From Plantibacter sp. Leaf314 (GTDB taxonomy: Bacteria; Actinomycetota; Actinomycetes; Actinomycetales; Microbacteriaceae): a stretch of 64,000 bases of DNA. Positions 18,522 to 27,114 of the stretch are shown here, piece after piece; the first letter of the stretch is position 1, and each line of letters begins with the position of its first letter. Made by a program: the position numbers and the translations under genes. The stretch covers positions 2,741,920 through 2,805,919 of the forward strand of contig NZ_LMOB01000001.1 of NCBI RefSeq assembly GCF_001423185.1. The letters run 5' to 3'. The notes below the pieces were generated by a model. That model was given only the letters and a program-made list of their open reading frames with translations. It was not told the DNA's origin and made no database searches.

Positions 18522-20102
18522 CTACGATCGCGGTGGTTTCGGCGTCATCGCCTTGAGGGTCGCCTCCTCGGCGTCGATGGCGGCCAGGACCGCGGCGACG
18601 GCCGGCTCCTGGTAACGGCCCTCCGCGCGCGCGGCGAGGAGCGCCTCCCGTTCCGCGGCGATCATCTGTCGGCGCAGGCGGGCGAACGCGATGGTGCGGA
18701 GTTCCGAACCGTCCCCGGTGTACTGCTCGAGCGCATTGGCCACGAAGCTCGCATTGGTCCGCAGGCGGGTGAGCACCTGTTCCTCGTCGGCGTCCGTCGT
18801 CAGCTCGTCGAGGCGGGACAGGCCGGCCGTCTGGACCTCCGCCATCAGCATCAGCTGCTCGACGCGCTCCTGGCTGTGGTTCGGCGGCGGGAGGTGGAGT
18901 GCGCGGATGATCGCCGGCAGCGCGAGCCCCGAGAGGAGGGTGCCGACGACCACGACGAACGCCAGGAACTGCAGGAACTCGCGGGAGGGGGTGTCCTCCG
19001 GGAGCAGGAACACGGCGGCAAGGGTGACCACGCCGCGGACACCGGCTGCGGAGACGGCGATCCCGTTCCCCCACGACCAACTGCGTTCACGGAGTCGTCT
19101 GGGCCCGAGGCGGTAGATCGCCGTGACCGTCATCTCCCAGACGAAGCGCGAGACGATGAGCGCCGCGAGCACCCCGACACTGATGAACACGGTCGGCCAG
19201 AGCCCCGGTCCGGTCTGGATCGCTCCCTCGAGGATGCCTGCCAGGTTGAGGCCGATGAACAGGAAGACGGCGTTCTCGAGCAGGAACTGGATGGTGCGCC
19301 AGTTGAGCGACTCCGCGATGCGTGCCTCGGCCGATTGCACGATGGGCGCCCGGTAGCCGAGCAGCAGGCCGGCCGAGACGACGGCCAGCACGCCGGAACC
19401 GTGGATCGCCTGCGCCAGGAGGAACGCGAGGAACGGGGTGATCAGCGACAGGCAGGTGTCGAGCACTGGTGCGCGCAGGCGTCGGCGGACCTCCGAGAGG
19501 ATCCAGCCGACCGCGAGACCGACGCCGACACCGGCGACGACCTCGATGACGAACTCACCGGCGATCATCACCGGGTTGACGACGCTCGTGATGGCGAGGA
19601 TCGAGGCGTTGAGTGCGACGAGCGCGGTGGCGTCGTTCAACAGGCTCTCGCCCTCGAGGATGGTGAGCACCCGCCGGGGGAGTCCGAGACGGCCGGCGAT
19701 CGCGCTCACGGCGACGGCGTCGGTCGGGGCGATGACCGCCGCGAAGGCGAAGGCGGCGGCCAGGGTGATCGAGGGGATGAGCAGCCAGCTCGCGAACCCC
19801 ACCGAGACGACGGTGAACGCGACGGCGCCGACGGAGAGCAGGATGATGCCGTCGTTACGGGCGCGGATGTCGATGAGGGAGATGCGGATCGCGGAGGCGA
19901 ACAGGAGCGGGGGCAGCAGGCCGTAGAGGATGAGGTCCGGTTCGATCTCGACGGTCGGGACGGCGGGGATGAACGACGCGACACCGCCGACGAGCACCAG
20001 GGCGACCGGGGCGGAGACGCCGGCTCGGCCGGACAGACCCGACACCGTGACGGTGACGACGACGAAGACGACGATCCATGAGATGAGGGCGACCGGATCC
20101 AT
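18522..20102 (-). CDS. CPA1-family Na+/H+ antiporter
   Basis: A 526-aa monovalent cation:proton antiporter with about 12 transmembrane helices (residues 1-410) and a cytosolic helical tail (about 411-526, including QERVEQLMLMAEVQTAGL). Ion-site signatures of the NhaP/NHE group are present: FAAVIAPTDAVAVSAI (TD motif, about 120) and LEGESLLNDATALVAL (ND motif, about 150), with R-rich SRFVWEMTV further on. It would export Na+ or K+ in exchange for protons for pH and osmotic balance. ATG 20102 follows GACAAT by 6 nt. It starts 156 bp after the small 56-aa gene, separated by a strong hairpin. Confidence 0.95.
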   Translation of the reverse strand: MDPVALISWIVVFVVVTVTVSGLSGRAGVSAPVALVLVGGVASFIPAVPTVEIEPDLILYGLLPPLLFASAIRISLIDIRARNDGIILLSVGAVAFTVVSVGFASWLLIPSITLAAAFAFAAVIAPTDAVAVSAIAGRLGLPRRVLTILEGESLLNDATALVALNASILAITSVVNPVMIAGEFVIEVVAGVGVGLAVGWILSEVRRRLRAPVLDTCLSLITPFLAFLLAQAIHGSGVLAVVSAGLLLGYRAPIVQSAEARIAESLNWRTIQFLLENAVFLFIGLNLAGILEGAIQTGPGLWPTVFISVGVLAALIVSRFVWEMTVTAIYRLGPRRLRERSWSWGNGIAVSAAGVRGVVTLAAVFLLPEDTPSREFLQFLAFVVVVGTLLSGLALPAIIRALHLPPPNHSQERVEQLMLMAEVQTAGLSRLDELTTDADEEQVLTRLRTNASFVANALEQYTGDGSELRTIAFARLRRQMIAAEREALLAARAEGRYQEPAVAAVLAAIDAEEATLKAMTPKPPRS

Positions 20103-20201
20103 GTGGGGATTGTCCCACCTGCCGGAGCGTCAGGACCCGTCCGATCGTCCGGACTCGTACCGGTGCCCGTGCTGGTATCGGTGATGCCGGTCGGCGCATG
20201 A

Positions 20202-20238
20202 CGACGCCCCCGCACGGTCAAGCCGTGCGGGGGCGTCG
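20202..20238. terminator. 16-bp perfect hairpin
   Basis: CGACGCCCCCGCACGG pairs perfectly with its complement around a 5-nt loop. It lies 20 nt after the stop of the 56-aa minus-strand gene, which supports that gene being transcribed. Confidence 0.8.
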
Positions 20239-20257
20239 GATGGAGCGGTGCGGCGAC

Positions 20258-20428
20258 TCAGCCGCGGCGGTTCGAAGCGCTGTTCGAGGTGCGCGACGTG
20301 GAGCCTGTCTCGGGCGTGCGCAGGCCGAAGCGGAAGGTGAGCTTGTCGGTCGAGTGACCGCGGCCGTGGACGACGGTGCCCGAGGAACGGTTGGAGGACG
20401 CTGGGGTCCGAGTCTGGGTGATGGACAT
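20258..20428 (-). CDS. Small 56-aa hypothetical protein
   Basis: A basic, Ser/Thr/Arg-rich 56-residue product (MSITQTRTPASSNRSSG... ending SNSASNRRG) with one more ordered stretch, STDKLTFRFGLRTPE. I recognise no domain. Support for a real gene: ATG at 20428 with a GAG-containing leader, an uninterrupted frame, and a perfect 16-bp terminator hairpin right after the stop. Upstream there are 580 bp without a gene, so it may have a long 5' leader; TACTGT on the minus strand at 20713-20708 is one possible -10. Confidence 0.55.
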   Translation of the reverse strand: MSITQTRTPASSNRSSGTVVHGRGHSTDKLTFRFGLRTPETGSTSRTSNSASNRRG

Positions 20429-21008
20429 GATGGATCTCGATTCTGATGTTGCGGATGATGGATGAGCCGGATCCAGAAGGGGAATGCGACGACGATCGCG
20501 GCTGGTCGCATGGATGAAGCGACGAGACCGACCGGAGTGCAGCTGGGCCGTCATGCGGCCGTGCTGGTCGGCTGGGGCCGTCCGGTGGATCGTTGTTCGC
20601 CGTTCTGGGAAGCGGCAGGTGGTGTAGATGTCGGGAGCATCGGCGGATCCGTGGAGGTGTGGACTCTGCACACGGAAGCCGGTTGTGACATCGGCACTCA
20701 GGGAGAAACAGTACGTTGCGAAGCTGAGAAGAACCTGTGAGTGTCGATGTCTGGGAGGCTGCCGGTGTCGATGCCCGAGCCCGGACCCGGGCATCGACAG
20801 GCGACCGACGGTGTCGCGGAGCTTCGGGTCACCGAACCTAGGGGAAGGGGTGACCCTATCTCCCGCGCGCTCGAAGGGGTATCGAGCTCGGGAGGCCGGA
20901 GGGCGATCGCGGGGGTCGATCGGTTACCGGTGGTCCTGTCGGAAAAACTCCGACAGCAGATATATTAACAGCTCAGCGAGCGACGTTGCTGAGCGTCGCC
21001 TGTGAAGC
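20429..21008. other. 580-bp gene-free region with several hairpins
   Basis: No convincing coding region lies here. A perfect 12-bp inverted repeat sits at 20766-20777/20788-20799 (TGTCGATGCCCG), an 8-bp one at 20826-20833/20849-20856 (GGGTCACC), and a hairpin next to the aldolase stop at 20971-20994. An AT-rich pocket lies at 20958-20970. The region could hold a small RNA or a structured 5' leader of the 56-aa gene. Confidence 0.5.
20971..20994 (-). terminator. Hairpin after the aldolase operon
   Basis: The stem GCTCAGC/GCTGAGC interlocks with a second stem CGACG...CGTCG. It begins 15 nt past the aldolase stop on the minus strand, followed there by TGTTAATATATC. Confidence 0.55.
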
Positions 21009-21848
21009 TCAGTCGGTCGCGAGGAGGCGCAGGATCCGAGCGGTCTCGTCCGCGACCGCCTGTCGACCGGCGCGGACGTAGGTGCGGGGGTCGACCAGCT
21101 CGGGGCGTTCGTCGAGGACACCCCGGACGGCCCGGGTGAACAGGCCGTTCAGGTGCGTGGACAGATTGATCTTCGTCATCCCCGACCGGACGGCCGCGCG
21201 GAGCTCGTCATCAGGGAGGCCGGAGGATCCGTGCAGGACGAGCGGTACGGCGACCGACTCACGGAGTCGTCGGATGAGGTCGTGGTCGACGGCCGCTTCT
21301 CGGCTCGTCATGGCGTGCGAGGTCCCGACGGCCACGGCGAGTGCGTCGACGCCGGTCGCGGCCACGAACGCGGTCGCCTCGGCAGGCACGGTGCGGGCTC
21401 CTGGCGCGTGGACACCGTCCTTCCCGCCCACCTCACCGAGCTCGGCCTCGACGGCGACGCCACGCTCGTGGCAGAAGTCGACCATCTCCTTGGTGGCGCG
21501 CACGTTGTCCTCGTAGGGGAGGGTCGAGGCATCGAACATGACGCTGTCGACCCCGAGCTCGACCCCTTCGCGGATGAGCTCCGCCGACTCGACGTGGTCG
21601 AGGTGCACGAGGACCGGCACGGTCGCCGCCCGGGCGATGGCCAGCGAGGCGAGCGTGATGGGGGCGAGCGAGCCGTGGTACCGCACGCAGTTCTCGCTGA
21701 TCTGCAGGATGACCGGCAGTCCCGCTTCCTCGGCACCGGCGACGATGGCCTCGGCGTGCTCGAGCAGGACGACGTTGCACGCGGCGATCCCCGCGTTCGA
21801 CGTCGATGCGTGGCCGAGGAGGGTGGTGAAGTCGATGGCGGTGGTCAT
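21009..21848 (-). CDS. Class II fructose/tagatose-bisphosphate aldolase
   Basis: A 279-aa zinc-dependent class II aldolase of the FbaA/GatY/KbaY group. It splits a ketose 1,6-bisphosphate into dihydroxyacetone phosphate and glyceraldehyde 3-phosphate. The metal and active-site motifs are present: HLDHVES (about 82-88, zinc His and catalytic Asp), EAELGEVGG (about 132-140), SHAMTSRE, HGSSGLPDDEL (zinc His) and INLSTHLN for phosphate binding. It is the last gene of the four-gene minus-strand operon, overlapping the kinase by ATGA. Its length and the HGSSGLPDDEL form fit the GatY/KbaY-like subgroup better than glycolytic FbaA, but the sugar is inferred from context. Confidence 0.9.
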   Translation of the reverse strand: MTTAIDFTTLLGHASTSNAGIAACNVVLLEHAEAIVAGAEEAGLPVILQISENCVRYHGSLAPITLASLAIARAATVPVLVHLDHVESAELIREGVELGVDSVMFDASTLPYEDNVRATKEMVDFCHERGVAVEAELGEVGGKDGVHAPGARTVPAEATAFVAATGVDALAVAVGTSHAMTSREAAVDHDLIRRLRESVAVPLVLHGSSGLPDDELRAAVRSGMTKINLSTHLNGLFTRAVRGVLDERPELVDPRTYVRAGRQAVADETARILRLLATD

Positions 21849-22858
21849 GGGGTCACTCCCGGGTGATCTGCGGCGGATTCGGACGGTGTGGTGGACGACG
21901 GTGTCGGCACCGCGGATGGTCCGGTGGTGGAACGGATGTTTGGGGCGATGAAGCTGCGGAACGCGTCGAGGTCGATCGATCCGGCGACGGGCTCCAGCAC
22001 GGCCGCTGCTCCGGCGGCGGCGGCAGTCCGCAGCGCCTCGGGGAGGGTGTCTCCGGCGAGGAGGGCTGCGACGAGTCCGGCGGTCGCGGCATCGCCGGCC
22101 CCGGTCGGGTTGCCGCGCACGCCGGGGACGGCCGGCACCTCGTACTCGCCCGCCGCGTCTCCGGCGGTGAGTCCGTCGGCGCCGCGCGAGATGACCACGG
22201 TGCCGGCGCCGAGCGCGAGGAGGGCTGCACGGGCGGCGGTGAGCGTGGAGGTACCGGTCGCCTCAAGGGCCTCTTCGAGGTTGGGTTTGAGGATCGTCGC
22301 CCCGGCTCTCGCGGCGGCGAGCAACGCCGGCCCGCTGACGTCGACGACGACCGGGACACCCGCGTCGACGCCCACTCGCAGGATGGAGGCGACGACGGTG
22401 TCGGGGGTGTTCGGCGGCAGGGAGCCGGAGAGGACGAGCATGCTCGCGCCCTGGACCGCGATCGCGAGTTCGGTCGTCACCGCGGCCCATTCCTCGGGCG
22501 TCACCGCCGGCCCGGCCTCCGCGAACAGGGTGGGGTGGTGGTGGCCGTCGACCACCGCGACCGTCGAACGCGTCTCGTCGGCGAGGGAGACCACGCGGGT
22601 GGCGAGTCCGTCCGACTCGAGGGCGGTCCGGAGCCACGAGCCGGAGGAGCCGCCGAGGGGGAGTACCTGCACGGTGGGGATGCCCAACATCGCGAGGACG
22701 CGGGCGACGTTGACGCCTTTCCCGCCGGCGCGTCGGACGATGGAACCGACGCGCTGCGTCACGCCGATCTGCTGCTCGGCGACCTCGTAGGTGATGTCCA
22801 CGGCGGGGTTCGGCGTCACGATGACGACCTGGCCGCCGTCGAGGCTCGGCGTGGTCAT
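21845..22858 (-). CDS. PfkB-family hexose-phosphate kinase (1-phosphofructokinase type)
   Basis: A 337-aa ribokinase/PfkB-fold kinase resembling 1-phosphofructokinase and tagatose-6-phosphate kinase. The N-terminal PfkB signature is AGGKGVNVARVLAMLG (about 44-59), and the C-terminal signature with the catalytic Asp is RGNPTGAGDAATAGL (about 245-259). In the operon it would add the second phosphate to a ketose phosphate and feed the aldolase, with which it overlaps (ATGA at 21845-21848). It also overlaps the ROK kinase gene upstream (ATGA). Whether fructose 1-phosphate, fructose 6-phosphate or tagatose 6-phosphate is the substrate cannot be told. Confidence 0.9.
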   Translation of the reverse strand: MTTPSLDGGQVVIVTPNPAVDITYEVAEQQIGVTQRVGSIVRRAGGKGVNVARVLAMLGIPTVQVLPLGGSSGSWLRTALESDGLATRVVSLADETRSTVAVVDGHHHPTLFAEAGPAVTPEEWAAVTTELAIAVQGASMLVLSGSLPPNTPDTVVASILRVGVDAGVPVVVDVSGPALLAAARAGATILKPNLEEALEATGTSTLTAARAALLALGAGTVVISRGADGLTAGDAAGEYEVPAVPGVRGNPTGAGDAATAGLVAALLAGDTLPEALRTAAAAGAAAVLEPVAGSIDLDAFRSFIAPNIRSTTGPSAVPTPSSTTPSESAADHPGVTP

Positions 22859-23733
22859 CGTGCCGTGACCAGACGTCGGGCGAGGATGCCCGCACCGACC
22901 GTTGCTGCCTCGTCGCCGTGACGGGCGGGCAGGATCGCCGGCACACGCACGATCGAGAGCCGTTCCCGCAGGGCGCGTTCGAGTGGTTCGAAGAGGGCTG
23001 GGCCGGCGAGGGCGAGTCCGCCGCCGACGACGATGGCGGCCGGTGCGGCGACGACGGTGATGCCCGCCAAGGCCTCCGCGAGCGCGCCGATCGCGTCGTT
23101 CCAGATCGCGACGGCCGGAGCCTCACCACGAGCGGCCGCATCGGCGACGGTCTTGGCGTCACGGGTGCCGGCGCGCCTCGCGATACCGCCGGCCGACGCG
23201 AGCTCCTCGACGCGGAGTCCGCGGTGCGGTCCGTCCTGGATCACGCGCTGCCCGATCTCGCCCGCCCAGCCGCCCCCGGCGAAGGGGACGCCCCCGATGA
23301 CGAGCGCCGAGGCCAGGCCGGTGCCGACGGGGACGAACGCGATGGTGCCGTGGATCCCCGCCGTGGCCAGGGACACCGCCTCGGCGAGGGCGCCGGCGCG
23401 GACGTCCTGACCGAATGCGAGCGGGACGTCGAGCGAGGGGCGGAGCAGTTCCGGGAAGGCCAGGTCGCGCCAGCCCAGGTTGACGGCGTGGATGCAGACG
23501 CCCTGTTCCTCGTCGACCACGCCGGGGACGACCACGCCGACCGCGACCGGTGGCGAGACGGCGTGCGCGGTCTCGACGAGGCGGAGGACGACGTCCCTCG
23601 TCCGGCTGCCGGACGGGTCGTCGACCGGGGTCGCCTCGCGCCAGCGCCCGAGGACCGTGCCGTCGGCCGTCGTCAGTGCGGCTTTGACGCCCGTCCCGCC
23701 GACGTCGACCCCGAGGACCGCTCCGGCGGTCAC
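22855..23733 (-). CDS. ROK-family sugar kinase
   Basis: A 292-aa ROK protein without an N-terminal DNA-binding domain, hence a kinase rather than a repressor. The ATP phosphate motif is GVDVGGTGVKAAL (about 8-20), and the catalytic Asp is in FGQDVRAGALAEA. The usual zinc site of ROK kinases (CxCGxxGC) is absent: the corresponding stretch GQRVIQDGPHRGLRVEELAS has no cysteine. The GTG start at 23733 overlaps the SIS gene stop (GTGA). It would phosphorylate the imported sugar or amino sugar before isomerisation. Confidence 0.9.
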   Translation of the reverse strand: MTAGAVLGVDVGGTGVKAALTTADGTVLGRWREATPVDDPSGSRTRDVVLRLVETAHAVSPPVAVGVVVPGVVDEEQGVCIHAVNLGWRDLAFPELLRPSLDVPLAFGQDVRAGALAEAVSLATAGIHGTIAFVPVGTGLASALVIGGVPFAGGGWAGEIGQRVIQDGPHRGLRVEELASAGGIARRAGTRDAKTVADAAARGEAPAVAIWNDAIGALAEALAGITVVAAPAAIVVGGGLALAGPALFEPLERALRERLSIVRVPAILPARHGDEAATVGAGILARRLVTAR

Positions 23734-24614
23734 GGCGTCAGGATGACGGAGCGCGTGAGCGACCGGGGGTGGTCGGCGTCGAGGCCGCGGGCCTCCGCCA
23801 GGGCGATCGCGAACCGCTGGGCGACGACGAGTCCCGCGATGGGGTCGAGGTCGTGCTGGACGAACGTCGCGCCGGTGGCCGCGACGTCGTCGGGCAGACC
23901 GGCAGGCGTGGGCCCGAGTGACCAGACGAGCCGGCCGGGCTGCGCGATGGCGATGGGGCCGTGGCGGTAGTCCATGGCCGGGTAGGACTCCGCCCAGAAC
24001 TGGGCCGCCTCGCGCGTCTTGAGTGCGGCTTCGAAGGTGAGGCCGACGGCGTGCCCGAGCCCGATGAACGACACCTGGTCGGCCGAGAGGTGGTCGTCGA
24101 TCGGGATGGTCAGGGCCTGTTCGGCCTCGACGGCGAGGGCCTCGACGTCGTGACCGAGCGAGCCGCGGAGGAGCGCGAGCGTCGTGGTGGCGAAGCGGGT
24201 CTGCACGACCGAGCGCTCGTCGGCGAAGGGGAGCGCGACCACGTGGGCCGCCGGGACCGTCGCCGGCGAGTCCTCGACGGCCGTGATGAGGACCGTGGTC
24301 ACCGACTCGCCGACGGCCTCGAGCAGCTGCACGATCTCCGTCGTCGTGCCGGAGCGCGAGATCGCGACGATGCGGTCGTAGTCGCGGACACCCGGGAACT
24401 CGGAACCGGCGAACGCGTCGGTGATGCCGAACCCGGCCTGTTCGCGGAGGACGGCGTAGCTCATCGCGATGAACCAGCTCGTGCCGCACCCGACGACCGC
24501 GACGCGCTCGCCCGGCTGCGGCAGCACGGGGGAGAACTCCGGGACGAGGGCGGCTGCGGTGCGCCAGGAAGCGGGCTGCGACGCCAATTCGGCGGCGACG
24601 AAGGTGGCGGGCAT
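23730..24614 (-). CDS. SIS-domain sugar-phosphate isomerase/deaminase (GlmS/AgaS-like)
   Basis: A 294-aa protein with two SIS (sugar isomerase) domains, resembling the isomerase half of GlmS without its glutaminase domain. Sugar-phosphate contacts are visible: VVGCGTSWFIAMSYAVL (about 39-55), ISRSGTTTEIVQLL (about 83-96), and AALKTREAAQFWAESYP with YRHGPIAI in the second domain. Stand-alone proteins of this type deaminate or isomerise amino-sugar or fructosamine phosphates. It is the first gene of the operon, with GAAAGG 6 nt before the ATG at 24614, and faces the DeoR gene across 176 bp. Confidence 0.85.
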   Translation of the reverse strand: MPATFVAAELASQPASWRTAAALVPEFSPVLPQPGERVAVVGCGTSWFIAMSYAVLREQAGFGITDAFAGSEFPGVRDYDRIVAISRSGTTTEIVQLLEAVGESVTTVLITAVEDSPATVPAAHVVALPFADERSVVQTRFATTTLALLRGSLGHDVEALAVEAEQALTIPIDDHLSADQVSFIGLGHAVGLTFEAALKTREAAQFWAESYPAMDYRHGPIAIAQPGRLVWSLGPTPAGLPDDVAATGATFVQHDLDPIAGLVVAQRFAIALAEARGLDADHPRSLTRSVILTP

Positions 24615-24687
24615 GAAGTGCCTTTCGCGTGGAGGGACGCGATCGCGACGGGGCGATGCGTTGGGAGCAACCATACCGGATCGAATC

Positions 24688-24722
24688 TGATCGATACCAG
24701 AGCAAATCATCAGAATCGATCA
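24688..24722. promoter_or_regulatory. Candidate DeoR operator
   Basis: An inverted repeat TGATCGAT (24688-24695) and ATCGATCA (24715-24722) lies between the divergent SIS operon and the DeoR gene, in an AT-rich pocket. TATGAT at 24746-24751 is a likely -10 for the regulator. Confidence 0.5.
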
Positions 24723-24790
24723 TACTGACGCTCGCCGAGCGCCCATATGATGGTCACAGTACGCCCGACTCGATCCGGAATGCAGGACAG

Positions 24791-25579
24791 ATGACGCAAC
24801 AACAGCGACTCAACGCCCTGCTCGAGCTCGTGAGCGAACGCGGCAACGTGACGATCGCCGAGATCGGCGAAGCACTCGGCATCTCCGCCGCGACCGCGAG
24901 ACGCGACCTCACGGCACTCGCCGAACAGCGTCTCGTCACCCGGACCCACGGCGGTGCCGCGGCGCTCGGCACCGGCTACGAACTGCCGCTGCAGTACAAG
25001 ATCGCGCGCCAGGCCGACGCCAAGCGGGCCATCGCGAAGGCGGCGGCCACGCTCATCAACGTGGGCGACGCCGTGGGACTGAACGGTGGCACCACGACGA
25101 GCGAGGTCGCGCGGGTGATCGGTCGGAGCGAGCACCTCGTCCGCTCCGACGGGGACGCCTCCGTCACGATCGTCACGAACGCGCTGAACATCGCCTACGA
25201 GCTCTCGGTGCGGTCGCACGTGAAGATCGTCGTGACCGGCGGCGTCGCCCGTCGGCAGTCGTACGAACTCGTGGGCTCGCTCGTCGCCGGCGCGCTCGCT
25301 GAGATCGCCCTGGACGTGGCGATCCTCGGCGTCGACGGGCTGAGTGCGCAGTTCGGCGCCACCACCCTGCACGAGGGTGAGGCCGCTGTGAGCCAGGAGT
25401 TCGTGAAGGTGGCGAAGCGGGTCATCGTGGTCGCCGACAGCACGAAGATGACCAAGGCGACCTTCGCCCGCATCTGCCCGCTCGACCGCATCGACGTGCT
25501 CGTCACCGACGCGGCGGTGGATCCTGCCCTGGCCGAGGCCCTGGCCACGGCAGGCGTCGAACTCATCATCGCCGACTGA
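24791..25579 (+). CDS. DeoR-family transcriptional regulator
   Basis: A 262-aa repressor of the DeoR/GlpR family. The N-terminal winged helix is at residues 5-58 (RLNALLELVSERGNVTIAEI, GISAATARRDLTALAEQ), followed by the typical HGGA and then a sugar-phosphate-binding DeoR sensor domain. That domain carries LNGGTTTSEVARVI, VTNALNIAYEL, GGVARRQSYELVGSL and VADSTKMTK. It is divergent from the SIS-ROK-PfkB-aldolase operon and upstream of the oxidoreductase-ABC importer genes, so it probably controls both in response to a phosphorylated intermediate. The start was chosen by the conserved winged-helix N-terminus. Confidence 0.93.
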   Translation: MTQQQRLNALLELVSERGNVTIAEIGEALGISAATARRDLTALAEQRLVTRTHGGAAALGTGYELPLQYKIARQADAKRAIAKAAATLINVGDAVGLNGGTTTSEVARVIGRSEHLVRSDGDASVTIVTNALNIAYELSVRSHVKIVVTGGVARRQSYELVGSLVAGALAEIALDVAILGVDGLSAQFGATTLHEGEAAVSQEFVKVAKRVIVVADSTKMTKATFARICPLDRIDVLVTDAAVDPALAEALATAGVELIIAD

Positions 25580-25669
25580 CCGCGGCCGGTCCGCCCGTTC
25601 CGGGGCCCTGCGACGTCCCGGGTCCCTCTGGTCGCCGAGCCTCCCTCCGGGTCACTGAGCCATCCCCCC

Positions 25670-25691
25670 GGTCACTGAGCCTGTCGAAGTG
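25670..25691 (-). repeat. Copy of the 22-bp repeat (CACT variant)
   Basis: A reverse-orientation copy reading GGTCACTGAGCCTGTCGAAG, preceded by two truncated copies (GTCGCCGAGCC at 25631 and GTCACTGAGCC at 25651), as if built up by partial duplication. Confidence 0.75.
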
Positions 25692-25782
25692 CGACCCCGC
25701 TCCACATGTTTCGGCGCGGTAAAACCTCTGCACCGCATCTGCCGAGCCCCTTGCGTGATCGCCGTGATCGCCTATTGTCATT

Positions 25783-25809
25783 TCATGATCGTTTTGGCAT
25801 CATATGAAT
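25783..25809. promoter_or_regulatory. AT-rich imperfect palindrome upstream of the oxidoreductase
   Basis: TTCATGAT (25783-25790) and ATCATATGAA (25800-25809) form an interrupted inverted repeat, 31 bp before the GTG start. Two tandem GTGATCGCC units precede it at 25756-25773. It is a possible second DeoR site or promoter element. Confidence 0.4.
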
Positions 25810-25840
25810 CAACTTCACGCAAGGAAGCGGATGTGATCGA

Positions 25841-27091
25841 GTGAGCAACGCACCAGCCACCACCCCCACCGGGCTCCGGGTCGCCGTCATCGGCACCGGT
25901 CAGCGCGCGTACATCGCGGAGCACGTGGCCGCGAGCCCGACGCCGTCGGCGATCGTCGCGGCGGTCGACACCACCGAGATCGGTCGCAGCCGCGCGCGGC
26001 AGATGTTCGGCGACGACCTCGACGTCTTCGACTCCCACCAGGCGCTCATCGCCCAGGGCGGTGTCGACGCCGCGATCGTCACGACGCCGGACTGGACCCA
26101 CAAGGAGATCGCGGTCGACCTGCTGCGTGCCGGCATCGCCGTGTACCTCGAGAAGCCGCTCGCGATCACGCTGGACGACGCCGATGCCGTGCTCCAGGCC
26201 GCCTACGAGTCGCGGACGCCGCTCTACGTCGGACACAACTTCCGCCACGCCGCCGTCGTCCGGCTCATGCACGAGGTCATCGAGCGGGGCGAGATCGGCG
26301 CGGTCAGGTCCGTCTGGGTGCGTCACTTCGTCGGCAACGGCGGCGACTACTACTTCAAGGACTGGCACGCCGACCGTTCGCGCGTGAACACCCTCCTCCT
26401 GCAGAAGGCGAGCCACGACATCGACGTGGTCCACTTCCTCGCGGGTGCCTACACCCGGCGCGTCGTCGCGATGGGCGACCTCGCGGTGTACGGCGAGGTC
26501 GAGGACCGCGAGGACCGCAGCGGTCAGACGATGGCCGACTGGTTCTCCTACGACAACTGGCCGCCCGAGGCACAGCGCGGACTCAACCCGGTGGTCGACG
26601 TCGAGGACGTCTCGATGATGCTCATGACCCTCGAGGGCGGGATCACCGCGAGTTACGAGCAGTGCCACTTCACGCCCGACTACTGGCGGAACTACACCGT
26701 CATCGGCACCCACGGCCGGCTCGAAAACATCGGCGACACCGCCGGCGGGACGGTCAAGGTCTGGAACCGCCGACGCACCTGGAGCACCGAGGGCGACGCC
26801 GAGTACCCGATCGCGGGCGTCGAGGAAGGGCACGCCGACGCCGACGTCGACACCATGAACGAGTTCCTCGCCTTCGTGGCCGACGGGACCCCGACCACGC
26901 TGTCCCCGGTCGCCGCACGGCAGGCGGTCGCCGCCGGTGCGCTCGCCGCGCACTCGCTCCGGAACGGCTCGATCCCGCTCGACGTGCCTCCCCTCGACCC
27001 GACGCTCGTCGAGTACTTCTCCTCCCTCACCACCAGTACCGCGACGCCTTCCAGCACTGCACCGCATTCCCTCGACGCCACCGCCCGGTAG
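25841..27091 (+). CDS. Gfo/Idh/MocA-family oxidoreductase
   Basis: A 416-aa NAD(P)-dependent dehydrogenase of the GFO/IDH/MocA type, acting on sugars or inositols. The Rossmann domain (about 10-130) has the GTGQRAYIAEH dinucleotide loop and the catalytic EKPLAIT motif (about 104-110). The C-terminal alpha/beta substrate domain has KASHDIDVVHFLAG with the family's conserved DxxH-type residues. The GTG start at 25841 has AAGGAAG 14 nt upstream; a nearer GTG is closed by an immediate stop. It is the first gene of the importer operon, so it likely oxidises or epimerises the imported carbohydrate. Confidence 0.9.
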   Translation: MSNAPATTPTGLRVAVIGTGQRAYIAEHVAASPTPSAIVAAVDTTEIGRSRARQMFGDDLDVFDSHQALIAQGGVDAAIVTTPDWTHKEIAVDLLRAGIAVYLEKPLAITLDDADAVLQAAYESRTPLYVGHNFRHAAVVRLMHEVIERGEIGAVRSVWVRHFVGNGGDYYFKDWHADRSRVNTLLLQKASHDIDVVHFLAGAYTRRVVAMGDLAVYGEVEDREDRSGQTMADWFSYDNWPPEAQRGLNPVVDVEDVSMMLMTLEGGITASYEQCHFTPDYWRNYTVIGTHGRLENIGDTAGGTVKVWNRRRTWSTEGDAEYPIAGVEEGHADADVDTMNEFLAFVADGTPTTLSPVAARQAVAAGALAAHSLRNGSIPLDVPPLDPTLVEYFSSLTTSTATPSSTAPHSLDATAR

Positions 27092-27114
27092 CGCACCTCG
27101 AAAGGACTCCCGTC

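Noticed and set aside
18195..20081. A 628-codon open frame on the plus strand opposite the Na+/H+ antiporter
   Set aside because: Highly charged Asp/Arg/Gly-rich low-complexity translation typical of antisense frames; the antiporter on the other strand is unmistakable.
20462..20740. A 92-codon plus-strand frame in the gene-free region
   Set aside because: No ribosome binding site, no recognisable domain and mixed composition; I treat the region as non-coding.
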